Made by a program: the position numbers and the translations under genes | DNA from: Tautonia rosea | GTDB lineage: Bacteria; Planctomycetota; Planctomycetia; Isosphaerales; Isosphaeraceae | Length of the DNA: 64,000 bases | Direction: 5' to 3' | Assembly (NCBI RefSeq): GCF_012958305.1 | Contig: NZ_JABBYO010000005.1 | Coordinates: forward strand, 186,001 to 250,000 | Shown: piece after piece, positions 43,099-53,437 of the stretch | Layout: each line of letters begins with the position of its first letter | Numbering within the stretch: the first letter of the stretch is position 1 | The notes under the pieces: model-generated | Database searches by the model: none | What the model saw: only the letters and a program-made list of their open reading frames with translations | Told to the model about the DNA's origin: nothing

Positions 43099-43700
43099 CG
43101 AAAGGTACTCCGCTCCCGGTCATCGGCCGGGTTGAGCAGAACGCTGCTCATATTCAGGGGAAATCGGTCTGGCAGCTCATGACTCTTGGCGTGTTCTGGA
43201 TCGCGTCGAGGCTTTTCTTCTGACGTTGACCGTTACATCATCGCCAATCGTTTGATGGGGACGAACTCGCTCTTGAGTCTGATGCTGACGTTATCAGCAA
43301 AGAAACGAAATCTTCCAGCCAAGACTGTCATCGTGACCGTGCAGCCCTCCCGTGGCAACCAGTTGCCTGAGTTCGTTCTGGTGCCTTTGGCGATACTCCC
43401 ACTCTGCAACGCAGGCCCCATCGGTGGAAAGAGAAGCAATGACTGCCTGCTCGTGCGATTCGAAACAGGAAGATCGGCCCGATCGGTTTGGCCGAGGGCG
43501 TCCTCAGCCACAATGCGGATTCGGGTGGAGTGGAACTCTCAAGCCGAGCAGATCGAAGCCGAAATCGTCGGGGGCTGTGCCTCGAGGTGCAACTCAACGA
43601 GTCCTTCTGGGAAGGACCACCCTTGGACGGGTCGGGATGCTCCCCGTACAATCGCTCGAGTGTGAATTCGCCTCTGTCCCCGACCCTGGAAGAGTGACCG
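43099..43700. other. Long intergenic region, 602 bases
   Basis: Between two divergent genes, this region must hold the promoters of the O-methyltransferase (minus) and of cysE (plus). A 159-codon plus-strand open frame (43186-43665) and overlapping minus-strand frames exist but none has a ribosome site, family resemblance or persuasive composition. A decayed gene is possible but not provable by eye. Confidence 0.5.
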
Positions 43701-44657
43701 ATGGCCACCGACCCCCTCCTCAAGGACCGACTTCCCGCCCTGATCAATGCCATTGTCGGGACCTACGAGCAGTGTGGTGGGATCAACCACCTCGGTCATC
43801 CGAGTCTCCCGAGCTACCGAGAGATTACCGAAATTCTGATCGACCTTCGCGAAATTCTTTATCCCGGTTTTGGACGCCGTCAAAACCTTTCAATGAAAAA
43901 TGTGACCTACCACGTGGGGGACTTGATTGATGGGTTGTACGACCGCCTGAGCGATCAAATCTTCCGCGCCTTGAGACGCCATGATTGCGAGGGAAGGGAG
44001 GATGACACGGTTTGCATCGCTCGGGCACAGCAACTTACGCTGAAATTCTTTGAATCAATTCCTGAGTTGCGTGACGTACTTGCCGAGGATGTCGCAGCAG
44101 CCTATGACGGTGACCCCGCGGCGAAAGCATACGACGAAATCATCTTTTGCTATCCGGGGGTTGCAGCGATCACCATTTATCGGATCGCGCACTTATTTCA
44201 TCGTCTTGGCGTCCCACTTATTCCTCGCATGATGACTGAATACGCCCACTCCAAGACCGGCATCGACATCCATCCCGGAGCCTCAATCGGCCGTCGATTT
44301 TTCATCGACCACGGGACCGGAGTTGTCATTGGTGAGACAACCGAGATCGGCGCTAATGTCAAACTTTATCAGGGGGTTACGCTCGGAGCATTAAGTTTTC
44401 CCAGGAATGAGAACGGAGAGATCGTTCGAGATCAGAAACGACATCCCACCCTTGAAGACGACGTGGTGATTTACGCCAGTGCGACAATTCTCGGGGGTGA
44501 AACAAGAATCGGTCATCATGCCGTCATCGGATCCTCGGTTTGGCTGACACAAAGTGTCGAACCCTATACCACCGTGACGATTGAGAGCCCTCGGCTTCGC
44601 TATCGTGTTCCTCGGAACGATCCCTCGTCTGTCAATGTTGGTTCGCCCGAGCAGTAA
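43701..44657 (+). CDS. cysE: Serine O-acetyltransferase (long EpsC/CysE type)
   Basis: A 318-residue serine acetyltransferase, making O-acetylserine for cysteine synthesis. The N-terminal helical extension (about 1-170) is followed by the left-handed beta helix hexapeptide region with [23 protein letters not shown], the family signature containing catalytic His and Asp, and a loop GALSFPR. Length exceeds E. coli CysE (273), matching the longer family seen in many bacteria. The ATG has GGAAGAG upstream. No cysteine synthase gene lies adjacent. The C-terminal peptide that binds cysteine synthase is not recognisable. Confidence 0.92.
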   Translation: MATDPLLKDRLPALINAIVGTYEQCGGINHLGHPSLPSYREITEILIDLREILYPGFGRRQNLSMKNVTYHVGDLIDGLYDRLSDQIFRALRRHDCEGREDDTVCIARAQQLTLKFFESIPELRDVLAEDVAAAYDGDPAAKAYDEIIFCYPGVAAITIYRIAHLFHRLGVPLIPRMMTEYAHSKTGIDIHPGASIGRRFFIDHGTGVVIGETTEIGANVKLYQGVTLGALSFPRNENGEIVRDQKRHPTLEDDVVIYASATILGGETRIGHHAVIGSSVWLTQSVEPYTTVTIESPRLRYRVPRNDPSSVNVGSPEQ

Positions 44658-44700
44658 TTGATACGTGTGATCTGAGCGATTTGGGAAGATCTCCCTCGAC

Positions 44701-45471
44701 TCAATCGGCGAAAACGATCCACCCTCCGGCTCGGATGCTCTGGAGGACGTTTGGAAAACGAATGGGCTGAGCAGTCACGGAATTCAGCGCCACGATTTTG
44801 TTGATTCGAAATCCTGTCCGAATGAGATCATTCCTCAGTTCGGACCATCGGTAGAGATGGATTGAAACTCCTGGGATCCCTCGGTAGGTCATCCGACGGT
44901 CTCCGGTTCCCGTTCCCAGGATACGGCGTCCCATCTCACGCAGAAGCCAGCCTCGCCCCTGACGATCTCCAAAGTTGAGCCAAAGGTTGTGGGCGTGCAA
45001 GACCAGAACCCCTCCTGGACGTAGAACTCTGCGGGCCGAAGCCAGAGCAGTTCGTCTTGCCTGAACTCCATGGATCATTCCGAGAGTGCTATACATGCAG
45101 AGTGCCGCATCAAAGGAGGTCTCAGCCAGTCCTTCAAGCCGGCACAGGTTGGCACGAACCCGGTGAATCGAGAGCCCTTCAGCCGCGGCCGATCGTCCAA
45201 GGACTTCAAGCATCGACATTGAGAGATCGACCGCAGTGACGTTGAAGTTTCGACGGGCGAAGGCCAGGGAAAGACGCCCTGCCCCACATCCAAGGTCGAT
45301 CAGACGGCACGGGTCGCGGAAGAACTCGTTGAGGATCGGCTCGTCGACTCGAGTCAATGGATCTTCGGCGAAGTAGTCTGCTTCCTCCCGAGCTAATCGC
45401 TCAGAGCTCACGTACTCCCAGAGAGCAGAGTTCACACCGGGAGGAAACCGCCAGGTGGGTGGCCGACTCAT
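44701..45471 (-). CDS. Class I SAM-dependent methyltransferase
   Basis: A 256-residue Rossmann-fold methyltransferase: motif [16 protein letters not shown] (about 55-69), acidic motif [10 protein letters not shown], and the post-II region [16 protein letters not shown]. It has an N-terminal helical lead with no target signature. Its ATG overlaps the stop of the upstream GH13 glycosidase in ATGA, so they are translationally coupled, which suggests methylation of a saccharide or of something linked to glucan metabolism. That is inference from context. A glycogen/maltodextrin O-methyl polysaccharide role is one possibility. Confidence 0.85.
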   Translation of the reverse strand: MSRPPTWRFPPGVNSALWEYVSSERLAREEADYFAEDPLTRVDEPILNEFFRDPCRLIDLGCGAGRLSLAFARRNFNVTAVDLSMSMLEVLGRSAAAEGLSIHRVRANLCRLEGLAETSFDAALCMYSTLGMIHGVQARRTALASARRVLRPGGVLVLHAHNLWLNFGDRQGRGWLLREMGRRILGTGTGDRRMTYRGIPGVSIHLYRWSELRNDLIRTGFRINKIVALNSVTAQPIRFPNVLQSIRAGGWIVFAD

Positions 45472-46937
45472 CGGTTTCCTCTGTTCACCAGGACGCGCCC
45501 GCTTCGCGGACTGAGTTCAAGCCCTCGCAATCGTCCGTGCTCAATGCGCCAGTCACCGGATGCGAGAACATCGTGCAGTTCGACACCATCGAAACACTGA
45601 TTGGAAAGATCGAGTTCTCGAGAGACACCTACGGCGCCGGTATTCAGGAGGACAATCACCGATTCAGCCTCGAACCTACGTAAATAACCATAGACCGAGC
45701 CCTCAGCCAGGATTGTCTCAAACGATCCCCGACGTAATGAGGGATACGAATGCCGAAGGCGAATGTAGGTCTGATAATCATTTCTCAAGTCGTGATCCCA
45801 GAGCGAAGCTTCCCAGGGGAAGGCCCCTCGCGATCCAGGCTCGTGCCCGCCAGTCATCCCAATTTCGTCACCGTAATAGACGCAAGGGGCACCAGGATAA
45901 GTCATGAGGAACAGCGTTGCGAGCCGAACTGCGGAACGATCTCCCCCAGCCAGAGTCAAGATTCTCGCCGTGTCATGACTCCCAAGCAGGTTAAACAAAG
46001 ACATTTGAACGTTTTTGTGGTATTTTGATTGAATCTCTGCGATTGCGTCTGCAAATTCCGTTGCATCTGTGGGACGAAGATTATGAAGAGGTTCAGGAGC
46101 GAGTTCCGCGCGATCAAGGGATTCGCCAATGAAAAAAGACAAACACGCCTTGGTGAAAAGATAGTTCATTACGCCGTCAAACATGTCTCCCTGAAGCCAT
46201 CGAGAACCGTCTCCCCAAATTTCGCCCACAATGTAAGCATCGGGATTACCGTCTTTGACCCGATGTCGAAAGGCTTTCCAAAAGTTATCGTCATCGATCT
46301 CTTCCGGGACGTCGAGACGCCATCCGTCAATGCCAAAGTCAATCCAATAGCGGGCAACTTGAAGCAAGTAATCACGGACGGCAGGTGTTTCGGTTCGAAA
46401 TTTTGGCAGATCGGATAATCCCCACCACGCCTTGTAGTTGTTTGGTTTTTCAGGATCATAGGCAAAGAGCGGGAAATTTTCGATGTGAAACCAGTCAATA
46501 TATGCAGAATCCCGGCCGTTCTCGAGAATGTCATTGAATTGAAAAAATCCCCTGCTGGCATGGTTGAAGACGCCGTCGAGTACTATCCTGATGCCACGAT
46601 CGTGCGCCCGGTCAAGTAGTTCTCGGAAGGCTGTATTTCCACCTAACATGGGGTCAACAGTAAAGTAATCGTACGTATGGTAACGATGATTCGAGGCTGA
46701 CTGGAAGATTGGTGTGAAATAGATAGCGTTGATCCCCAGATCAACTAATGTGTCGAGGTTCTCGGCGACTCCGAGAAGATCTCCACCGTGATAGCCATGG
46801 GTCGTTGGGGGACTCTCCCAGGGTTTCAGGCCGCTCGGTTTTGGAACCCGATCCGATTTTGCAAAGCGATCGGGGAAGATCTGATAGAAGATGGCATCTC
46901 GAACCCAGTCGGGTGTGATTGGCTCAAGTTCTGTCAT
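45468..46937 (-). CDS. GH13 alpha-glycosidase (cyclomaltodextrinase/neopullulanase-like)
   Basis: A 489-residue alpha-amylase superfamily enzyme. The (beta/alpha)8 barrel begins at about residue 12 ([14 protein letters not shown]); region I is DGVFNH, region [11 protein letters not shown] with nucleophile D209, region III IVGEIW with acid/base E239 and region [11 protein letters not shown] with the third Asp. The N-terminal CBM34-type domain typical of cyclomaltodextrinases is missing and no signal peptide is visible, so this is probably an intracellular maltodextrin-degrading enzyme. ATG at 46937 with AGGAAG about eight bases upstream is better than the TTG seven codons upstream. The next gene overlaps by ATGA. 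Confidence 0.9.
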   Translation of the reverse strand: MTELEPITPDWVRDAIFYQIFPDRFAKSDRVPKPSGLKPWESPPTTHGYHGGDLLGVAENLDTLVDLGINAIYFTPIFQSASNHRYHTYDYFTVDPMLGGNTAFRELLDRAHDRGIRIVLDGVFNHASRGFFQFNDILENGRDSAYIDWFHIENFPLFAYDPEKPNNYKAWWGLSDLPKFRTETPAVRDYLLQVARYWIDFGIDGWRLDVPEEIDDDNFWKAFRHRVKDGNPDAYIVGEIWGDGSRWLQGDMFDGVMNYLFTKACLSFFIGESLDRAELAPEPLHNLRPTDATEFADAIAEIQSKYHKNVQMSLFNLLGSHDTARILTLAGGDRSAVRLATLFLMTYPGAPCVYYGDEIGMTGGHEPGSRGAFPWEASLWDHDLRNDYQTYIRLRHSYPSLRRGSFETILAEGSVYGYLRRFEAESVIVLLNTGAVGVSRELDLSNQCFDGVELHDVLASGDWRIEHGRLRGLELSPRSGRVLVNRGNR

Positions 46938-47123
46938 GGAATTCTTCCTGTTCAACAACGTTCGTCTGAGACCATAGCCGAGACGATTACTCCATGATCA
47001 GTTCAATCCTCGTGCATTCGATCGAGCAACAGTCCGACACCAAGGCGATTGGTCATCACGAGAGTTTCGATCAGGATTGCGTTCGTCAATCATGTTCGTC
47101 GACGAGTGCCACTGAGCCTGCAA

Positions 47124-47152
47124 TTGACGACGAAGTACAGTCATGTTAGGGT
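47124..47152 (+). promoter_or_regulatory. Candidate sigma-70 promoter of the secreted protein gene
   Basis: TTGACG (47124-47129), 17 bases, then TAGGGT (47147-47152). The -35 is good and the -10 only 3 of 6. It lies 60 bases before the chosen start. Confidence 0.3.
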
Positions 47153-47211
47153 CCGTTTTCCTATCTTCGCGCTGCGTCGGCTTTTGGACCTTCACGGAAG
47201 GGGGTTCTTGC

Positions 47212-48597
47212 ATGAATGTTCTCCTTGCGCTCCCACTCCTCCTCGTCGGTGTCGTGAATCCACCGGCTTCCGGGGAGATCCCTGCGGGATTGGTCTCCTT
47301 CGATGTTCGCCTGGTCGACTGTGACGCGGTCGGCTGGCGCGAGGAGTACCAGACGAAGCTTCAATTCGGGGGCCATCGCGCAGGATGTTCGGCCTGGGTG
47401 ACCAAACTCGAAACGCTCTCGGAGATGAGTCGTCAATTCGCCGTTTCGCCACAAGCGAAGGTCGTCATCGCTCCCGAGGTCGTCGCCTTCCTCGGGACTC
47501 CTGCCATCATTGGCACAAGCGTGACTCGTCATTTCGTCGTTCATGCGGAACTCACTGAGAGTACTCCCGCGATTCTCGGAGAAGCTGCGGGACCTCGTCC
47601 AATTGTTGTTCCGGTCGATGATGGAGCTCACATTCGCCTGGTCGGTCTGCCCCGACCGGTGGGGATGGTATTGCAGGTCGAGGTCATGGATACGCGAATT
47701 GCCGCGGTCCATGAAGTTGAAACGTCCGCGTCGATCGGTGAAGGGGATCGGGCGAATGTTCGAGTCCAAATTCCCGAAGTGACGCATCGTGAGATGGGTG
47801 GTGAGTGGCTCCTCCCCTCGGCGCATGGGCTCGTGTTGAGCCTTGGAGTGAAGTCCGAACACACGAATGAGGGTCAGCCGCAGATTCGAGAGCGATTGCT
47901 CTTGATCTCGATGGAAGCCGCTGATCCCTCACCCGAGGTTCATCTGGCTGATCCTGGGGTTCGTCCGGTAAAGCAAGAACGTATCTCGGTTGCTCCCCCC
48001 GCACCGACTCCCGCGTTTACTCAGACCTTTCAGGAACCCCATACCCCGCCCATTGACGCGATCCAGGTGCCCGTCCAACCCGGTCAGATTCCGTCGGCGC
48101 TTGCAGCGACTCCCTGGGGATTGCTGCCGATTGTTCCCGTTGAATTTGTCAATCCGAATGCTGTCGAAGTGCTCCGTGCAGGAAATCCTGAGCCGATGCC
48201 ACTCCCGACGCTACCCAGTCGGACCTTGCCACCTGCGATCGGGACAGATGGTCGATTGGTTGATCCTAGGACCGACAAGGATCGGGAGGCCGAACGGACC
48301 GAATTCACTCCGTATGTCGATGGACAGCCGGTTCCTTCTCCTCAAGTCACTCTTCCTCCACCGACTCTCCCAGTTGATGAGAGAGATACGGTTAGGACGG
48401 ATCTGAAAACGGCAAAGGAAAACCAGCAGACCTCCCAGACACCTTCAATCACTGAGCCCAAACGAGATGTCTCGGCGGTAACGGTTCGGTTCTCACTGAA
48501 CCTGGCTCGGGGCTTGACGGTCGATGTGGACCTTGAGAAGACTCCCGAGTCCGCTCATCAGACGGCGAATTCTGGAGAACCTCCAGTTCGTCGTTGA
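47212..48597 (+). CDS. Secreted protein with proline-rich middle, unknown
   Basis: A 461-residue product with a signal peptide (about 1-21, hydrophobic core LLALPLLLVGVV). The first 250 residues are beta-rich with two similar-looking strand pairs and contain a Cys pair (VDCDAV and HRAGCSA). A long proline-rich, low-complexity segment (about 255-410) follows, then a short C-terminal beta-like piece. The family is not recognised; the N-terminal portion resembles planctomycete proteins of the secretin-neighbourhood kind, but no secretin is present. ATG at 47212 with GGAAGGGGG about seven bases upstream; an in-frame ATG at 47143 lies farther up. Confidence 0.72.
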   Translation: MNVLLALPLLLVGVVNPPASGEIPAGLVSFDVRLVDCDAVGWREEYQTKLQFGGHRAGCSAWVTKLETLSEMSRQFAVSPQAKVVIAPEVVAFLGTPAIIGTSVTRHFVVHAELTESTPAILGEAAGPRPIVVPVDDGAHIRLVGLPRPVGMVLQVEVMDTRIAAVHEVETSASIGEGDRANVRVQIPEVTHREMGGEWLLPSAHGLVLSLGVKSEHTNEGQPQIRERLLLISMEAADPSPEVHLADPGVRPVKQERISVAPPAPTPAFTQTFQEPHTPPIDAIQVPVQPGQIPSALAATPWGLLPIVPVEFVNPNAVEVLRAGNPEPMPLPTLPSRTLPPAIGTDGRLVDPRTDKDREAERTEFTPYVDGQPVPSPQVTLPPPTLPVDERDTVRTDLKTAKENQQTSQTPSITEPKRDVSAVTVRFSLNLARGLTVDVDLEKTPESAHQTANSGEPPVRR

Positions 48598-48622
48598 CTT
48601 CAATCGAGGCCGTCATGACGAC

Positions 48623-49396
48623 TTACAGCATCGCGGAATAACCGCCGTCGACGGGAATCGCAATTCCGGTGACGTAATCACTGGCCGGGCTCGCCAACCA
48701 CACGGCGGTCCCGGCCATGTCGTCAGGGCTTGCCCAGCGTCCTGTCGGAATGCGAGCCAGGACCCGCTCGTGCAATCCCGTGATTTCAACCCGAGCCTTC
48801 TTGGTCAATTCCGTGTCAAACCAACCGGGCAGGATTGCATTGCACTGGATGTTCTCCGAGGCCCAGGCCAGTGCCTGGCTCTTGGTGAGTTGGACAATGC
48901 CTCCCTTACTGGTCGCATAGGCGGGGGCGAAGCCTGAGCCGAAGATCGAAGTCATGCTTCCGATATTGACGATCTTCCCCCCTCCCGCGGCTTTCATTGC
49001 CGGATAGACCGCCTTGGAGAGAAGAAACGCGCTCGTCAGATTGACGTCAATGACCTCTCTCCACTCGTCGAGCGTAAGTTCGTGGGGAGGCTTCCGAATG
49101 TTGATCCCGGCATTATTGAACAGAATGTCGATGCGGCCGTACTTCGTGAGCACCTCGCTCGCAATCCTTTCACATTCAGCTTCCTGAGCAACATCGGCAG
49201 TGACCGGGAGAATCTGGCCACCCGTTTCCTTGGAGAGCGAATCAGCGGCCGCAGCGGTCTTCTCCATGTTGCGGCCGACCAGGGCGAGTTGAGCACCGGC
49301 TTGAGCGAGTCCTCGGGCCATTCCGAGCCCGATGCCGCCATTGCCTCCGGTGACAATCGCCACTTTGCCGGTCAGGTCGAACGGATTGACCGCCAT
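48623..49396 (-). CDS. Short-chain dehydrogenase/reductase (KduD / gluconate 5-dehydrogenase-like)
   Basis: A 257-residue classical SDR. The cofactor motif is TGGNGGIG (about 16-23), the structural NNAG is at about 92-95, the catalytic Ser is in NIGSMTS and the Tyr-Lys pair in YATSKGG. The C-terminal GIAIPVDGGYSAML is the usual last strand. It is closest by pattern to 2-keto-3-deoxy-gluconate dehydrogenase and FabG-like carbohydrate oxidoreductases; NAD(H) is favoured by the lack of an Arg after the first strand's end, though not certain. ATG with GGGAGAAG about nine bases upstream. It converges with the secreted protein gene. Confidence 0.88.
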   Translation of the reverse strand: MAVNPFDLTGKVAIVTGGNGGIGLGMARGLAQAGAQLALVGRNMEKTAAAADSLSKETGGQILPVTADVAQEAECERIASEVLTKYGRIDILFNNAGINIRKPPHELTLDEWREVIDVNLTSAFLLSKAVYPAMKAAGGGKIVNIGSMTSIFGSGFAPAYATSKGGIVQLTKSQALAWASENIQCNAILPGWFDTELTKKARVEITGLHERVLARIPTGRWASPDDMAGTAVWLASPASDYVTGIAIPVDGGYSAML

Positions 49397-49574
49397 TCAT
49401 CTTCTCCCGCTTGCGTCGCCCGCGTTGATCTCGAACAATGAAACATTCTGCTTGGCAGGACGTGAGGCCTCACCGCGGCCCCTACCGCGACTCAGCTTAG
49501 ACAAGCAGGCCCCTGCTCGCAATCCCCCGTCCTTCCTTCGGCCCTCTCCTTCTTGCACAATACCGGAGCCACCC

Positions 49575-50690
49575 ATGCCAGACCCGCGATGGGAAACGCT
49601 CGCTGATACCTTGATACGCTACTCAACCCGATTGCAACCGGGCGAATCCCTGCTGGTCGAATGTGTGGATCTCGATGACGACGTCTTGCCCCGCTTGATT
49701 GTCCAGAAGGCTGGGCGTCTTGGTGCAATTGCGTTGGTTGACCTGAAACGCTCAAGAATCGTTCGAGAAATGCTCCGGGGTGCCACCGAGCCGCAACTTC
49801 AGTGCTGGGCAGCAACCGAGTCTTTTCGCATGGATCGCATGCAAGCTTACATTGGCTTGCGAGGATCCGATAATGTGAGCGAACTCGTCGACGTTCCTCC
49901 CGATCGAATGAACCTCTACAACCAGCACTTTATGACGCCCGTGCACTTTGAGCGTCGCATCAAGAACACCCGATGGTGTGTCCTCCGGATGCCAGGCCCC
50001 GCAATGGCTCAGCTTGCTGGCATGAGTACCGAAGCATTCGAAGATTTCTATTTTGAAGCCTGTAATGTTGATTATCCCTTGCTGGCAAAAGCACTCAAAC
50101 CGCTCGTCCAACTAATGGAAGACGCGAGGGAGGTGCGGATCACCGGGCCAGATACCGACCTTCGGTTCTCGATCGAGGGAATTCCTGTCGTACCCTGTGC
50201 AGGAGAGATGAATATTCCTGATGGAGAGGTCTTCACCGCTCCGGTGAAGGATTCTGTCGAAGGTTTCATTCGATTCAACGCACCAACCATTTATCAAGGC
50301 TCGGCCTTTGACGGGATTCGCCTCGAATTTCGGCAGGGAAGGATTTGCAAGGCGACCTGTGAAGCGGGAGACGAAGAGCGCTTGAACCGCATTCTTCAAG
50401 CCGATGACGGGGCGTCGTTTATCGGTGAGTGGTCACTGGGCTGTAATCCGAAGATCCAACGCCCGATGCGGGACATCCTCTTTGATGAAAAGATTGCCGG
50501 GAGTTTCCACCTGACGCCAGGGAACGCGTACGACGAGGCTGATAACGGTAACCGCTCGAAAATCCATTGGGATCTCGTGCAGATCCAGACCCCTGAGTTT
50601 GGAGGTGGCACCGTGTCGTTCGATGGGAAGCCGATCCGGGTCGACGGACGCTTCGTGGACGATAGCCTTCATGCCCTGGATCCAGACTGA
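49575..50690 (+). CDS. M29-family metallo-aminopeptidase
   Basis: A 371-residue aminopeptidase of family M29 (AmpS/PepS, thermophilic metalloprotease). The substrate-site motif is NIPDGEVFTAP (about 213-223) and the metal-binding stretch continues with DSVEGFIRF, ASFIGEWSLG, and the His in NRSKIHWDLV. The family removes N-terminal residues using Co/Zn ions, in the cytoplasm. The ATG at 49575 has GGAG upstream, while the frame extends to 49332 antisense to the SDR start and is not used. It is a free-standing gene upstream of the aspS region. Confidence 0.9.
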   Translation: MPDPRWETLADTLIRYSTRLQPGESLLVECVDLDDDVLPRLIVQKAGRLGAIALVDLKRSRIVREMLRGATEPQLQCWAATESFRMDRMQAYIGLRGSDNVSELVDVPPDRMNLYNQHFMTPVHFERRIKNTRWCVLRMPGPAMAQLAGMSTEAFEDFYFEACNVDYPLLAKALKPLVQLMEDAREVRITGPDTDLRFSIEGIPVVPCAGEMNIPDGEVFTAPVKDSVEGFIRFNAPTIYQGSAFDGIRLEFRQGRICKATCEAGDEERLNRILQADDGASFIGEWSLGCNPKIQRPMRDILFDEKIAGSFHLTPGNAYDEADNGNRSKIHWDLVQIQTPEFGGGTVSFDGKPIRVDGRFVDDSLHALDPD

Positions 50691-50925
50691 CCAATGATTC
50701 AGAGATTCCCGCTGATCGCCATCCCCCGAAGTGACCGATGCGCTTCGATGTTCGTCGATTCGAGTCGGACCCGATTCATACGGAATTGGCGAAGGTTCCG
50801 CGGACGCTTGACGTTCTGACGCCCTGGCGAATAGTCTGTTGCTCGTGGATTGTCGACTCGGAGAAGAGTTGAGAGATCCGGTCTCTCGAAATACGTTTCT
50901 CGATGGCGAAGGACCTGCGCCGGCC

Positions 50926-52680
50926 ATGCTCAAGCGGACCCATTCGTGCGGTGAATTGACGGCCGAACATCTCGGCCAGGAGGTCGTTCTCAACGGCTGG
51001 GTGAATGCCTATCGCGACTTCGGTGGGGTGGTGTTCATCGACCTGCGGGATCGTTACGGACTGACTCAGGTCGTCTTCGAACCTGAGACGGGTCAATCGC
51101 TCCAAGAGGCTGCCCAGTCGTTGCGTAATGAATGGGTCATCGGTGTTCGAGGAACGGTCCGTCGGCGTTTGCCTGGCAAGGAAAATTCGAAGCTCAAGAC
51201 CGGCGAGATCGAATTGCAAGCCTCGTCTCTGGAAGTCTTCAACGCAACGCAAACCCCCCCCTTCGAGCTCGGAGGCGAGGCCAACGAAGAACTCCGCCTG
51301 AAGTACCGCTTCCTTGACCTACGGCGCCCGGAGATGCACCGCATTGTCGAGATTCGACACCGTCTGGCTCAGACCATGCGACGGGCGATGACCGACATGG
51401 GATTCTGGGAAGTGGAAACACCGATGCTCGGTCGAAGTACCCCCGAGGGTGCCCGAGACTTTCTCGTCCCGAGCCGCGTTCACCCTGGTCACTTCTACGC
51501 CTTGCCGCAAAGTCCGCAGTTGTACAAGCAATTGCTGATGGTTGCGGGCATGGACAAGTATTTTCAAATCGCTCGGTGCTTTCGGGATGAAGACCTTCGA
51601 GCCAACCGACAGCCGGAGTTCAGTCAACTTGACATCGAGATGTCGTTTGTTCAGTTCGAAGACGTGTTGGAATCCATGGAGAGTTTGATCCGCGAGCTTG
51701 CCCTCGAATTCACCGGGCAAGCGCTTGCCTCCCCACTGCCCCGACTGGACTACCACGACTCCATGGAGCGGTTCGGAACCGACCGGCCTGACCTTCGGTT
51801 CGGCATGGAGATCAACGATCTTGGCGATCTCGCTGCACAAACTGAGTTCAAGGTCTTCCGAGAGACCGTTGAACATGGGCGACGGGTTCGAGGAATCTGT
51901 GCTCCTGGTGCGGCCGAATCTCATAGTCGAAAAGATCTTGATGCTCTGACCGCGTTCGCTGGGGAATACGGCGCAAAGGGACTGGTCTGGTTAAAAGTCG
52001 AGGCCGAGCAATTTACTGGGCCAACGGCCAAGTTCTTGCCCCCCGAGGTTCAGGCCAGAATGCGAGAGCGTTTCGACGCGAAGCCCGGCGATCTCTTGCT
52101 CATCGTCGCCGATACCAAGGAGGTCACCTCGGCAAGCCTGGCGGCGATTCGGCATCGTCTCGGAAGAACTTTGGGGCTTTACGACCCCGGGTCCTTCCAC
52201 TACTCGTGGGTTGTCCGGTTTCCGCTCTTTTCCTGGGATTCTGAGGATGGTCGCTTCGTGGCCGAGCATCATCCGTTTACGATGCCGTTGCCGGAGGACC
52301 TCCACCTTCTCGAATCCGAGCCATTGAAGGTCCGTGCTCAGGCGTACGACCTCGTGATCAACGGTGAAGAAGCGGCTGGAGGCACGATCCGGTGTCACGA
52401 TCCGGTCATTCAATCGACGATCTTCCGCCACCTGGGCCTTTCTCCCGAGGAGGCTGAGGAGAAGTTCGGGTTCCTCCTGGCAGCACTCCGCTACGGAGCA
52501 CCTCCGCACGGGGGGATTGCCTTTGGCTTTGATCGGATGGTGATGCTCTACGCGGGGCTCGACAACATCCGTGATGTCATCGCCTTCCCGAAGACGGCGA
52601 GAGGGACAGACCTGATGACGGGGGCTCCGGGCTCGGTCGAGGATCAGCAACTCCGTGAATTACATATCCGGACGAGATAA
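50926..52680 (+). CDS. aspS: Aspartyl-tRNA synthetase
   Basis: A 584-residue bacterial-type AspRS. N-terminal OB anticodon domain with LNGWVNAYRDFGGVVFIDLRDRYG, motif 2 FRDEDLRANRQPEFSQLD, an insertion (GAD-type) domain between motifs 2 and 3, and motif 3 GGIAFGFDRMVM. The product charges tRNA-Asp (and perhaps tRNA-Asn if non-discriminating, not decidable here). The ATG at 50926 is chosen by family N-terminus (MLKRTHSCGEL). The Nudix gene follows 27 bases later and is probably cotranscribed. Confidence 0.95.
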   Translation: MLKRTHSCGELTAEHLGQEVVLNGWVNAYRDFGGVVFIDLRDRYGLTQVVFEPETGQSLQEAAQSLRNEWVIGVRGTVRRRLPGKENSKLKTGEIELQASSLEVFNATQTPPFELGGEANEELRLKYRFLDLRRPEMHRIVEIRHRLAQTMRRAMTDMGFWEVETPMLGRSTPEGARDFLVPSRVHPGHFYALPQSPQLYKQLLMVAGMDKYFQIARCFRDEDLRANRQPEFSQLDIEMSFVQFEDVLESMESLIRELALEFTGQALASPLPRLDYHDSMERFGTDRPDLRFGMEINDLGDLAAQTEFKVFRETVEHGRRVRGICAPGAAESHSRKDLDALTAFAGEYGAKGLVWLKVEAEQFTGPTAKFLPPEVQARMRERFDAKPGDLLLIVADTKEVTSASLAAIRHRLGRTLGLYDPGSFHYSWVVRFPLFSWDSEDGRFVAEHHPFTMPLPEDLHLLESEPLKVRAQAYDLVINGEEAAGGTIRCHDPVIQSTIFRHLGLSPEEAEEKFGFLLAALRYGAPPHGGIAFGFDRMVMLYAGLDNIRDVIAFPKTARGTDLMTGAPGSVEDQQLRELHIRTR

Positions 52681-52707
52681 AATGATTCGAGGCTGGGACG
52701 TCGAACC

Positions 52708-53328
52708 ATGATCGAGCCCTGGCATGTCGAACGCTCGGTCGTCACCTACCGCGATCGTTGGATCACCCTCAGGAGCGATGATTGTCGGTCACCGTCAGGG
52801 TACCCGATCGCCCCGTATCATGTCATTGAGTTGCCGACCTGGTTGAACATTGTCGCCTTGACGCAAGAATGCCAGGTCGTCCTCGTGACCGAGTATCGTC
52901 ACGGACTGCGCGAGGTCTTGACCAGCTTGCCGAGTGGAACCGTCGACCCCGACGACGCCGACGTGGAGGCCGCCGCCCGTCGGGAATTGCTTGAGGAAAC
53001 CGGTTACGGGGGCGGAAGGTTCGTCTGCCTCGGTCGCCACCCGGCGAACCCAGCGAATCAAAATAACGAAGTGGTTGGATTCCTGGCGGTCGGAGTCGAT
53101 CGGCTCTCAGAGCAGAAGCTTGATCCTTCGGAGGAAATTGCGGTTTCTACCGAAGATTTTTCGGAATGGCTCGGGAAGGTCTGCCGGATGGAGGCTCGAA
53201 TCCAGGTCTCTCACGTCGCGGCAGCGTTGATGGCCGCTCGAGTTGTTGCAGAAGGACACTTTACGGAGCTGAATCAGCTTCAAACACGGCTGATCCGAAA
53301 AAGATTGCTCGGTTCCCCTTACGCGTGA
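52708..53328 (+). CDS. Nudix hydrolase (ADP-ribose pyrophosphatase-like)
   Basis: A 206-residue Nudix hydrolase. Nudix box at about 75-98: SGTVDPDDADVEAAARRELLEETGY, with RELLEETG intact and the upstream glutamate of the box replaced by Asp. N-terminal antiparallel strands (WITLRSDDC) and VTEYRHG match ADP-ribose/NDP-sugar pyrophosphatases (COG0494 long type). The short C-terminal helix is extended by about 25 residues. It follows aspS by 27 bases. Substrate is unresolved. Confidence 0.87.
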   Translation: MIEPWHVERSVVTYRDRWITLRSDDCRSPSGYPIAPYHVIELPTWLNIVALTQECQVVLVTEYRHGLREVLTSLPSGTVDPDDADVEAAARRELLEETGYGGGRFVCLGRHPANPANQNNEVVGFLAVGVDRLSEQKLDPSEEIAVSTEDFSEWLGKVCRMEARIQVSHVAAALMAARVVAEGHFTELNQLQTRLIRKRLLGSPYA

Positions 53329-53437
53329 TCGGCCTCGCAACGCAACGACTCGGGGCCGCTCACGCGGGGGATTCCAAAATGTCACTCCGACATCCGAGCG
53401 AAAAGCTTCGACGCTCCGCGCAATTCGGCCGCCCGAA

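Noticed and set aside
43186-43665. 159-residue plus-strand open frame in the long gap
   Set aside because: No ribosome site, no family resemblance, and alternative frames on both strands are equally open; treated as noncoding.
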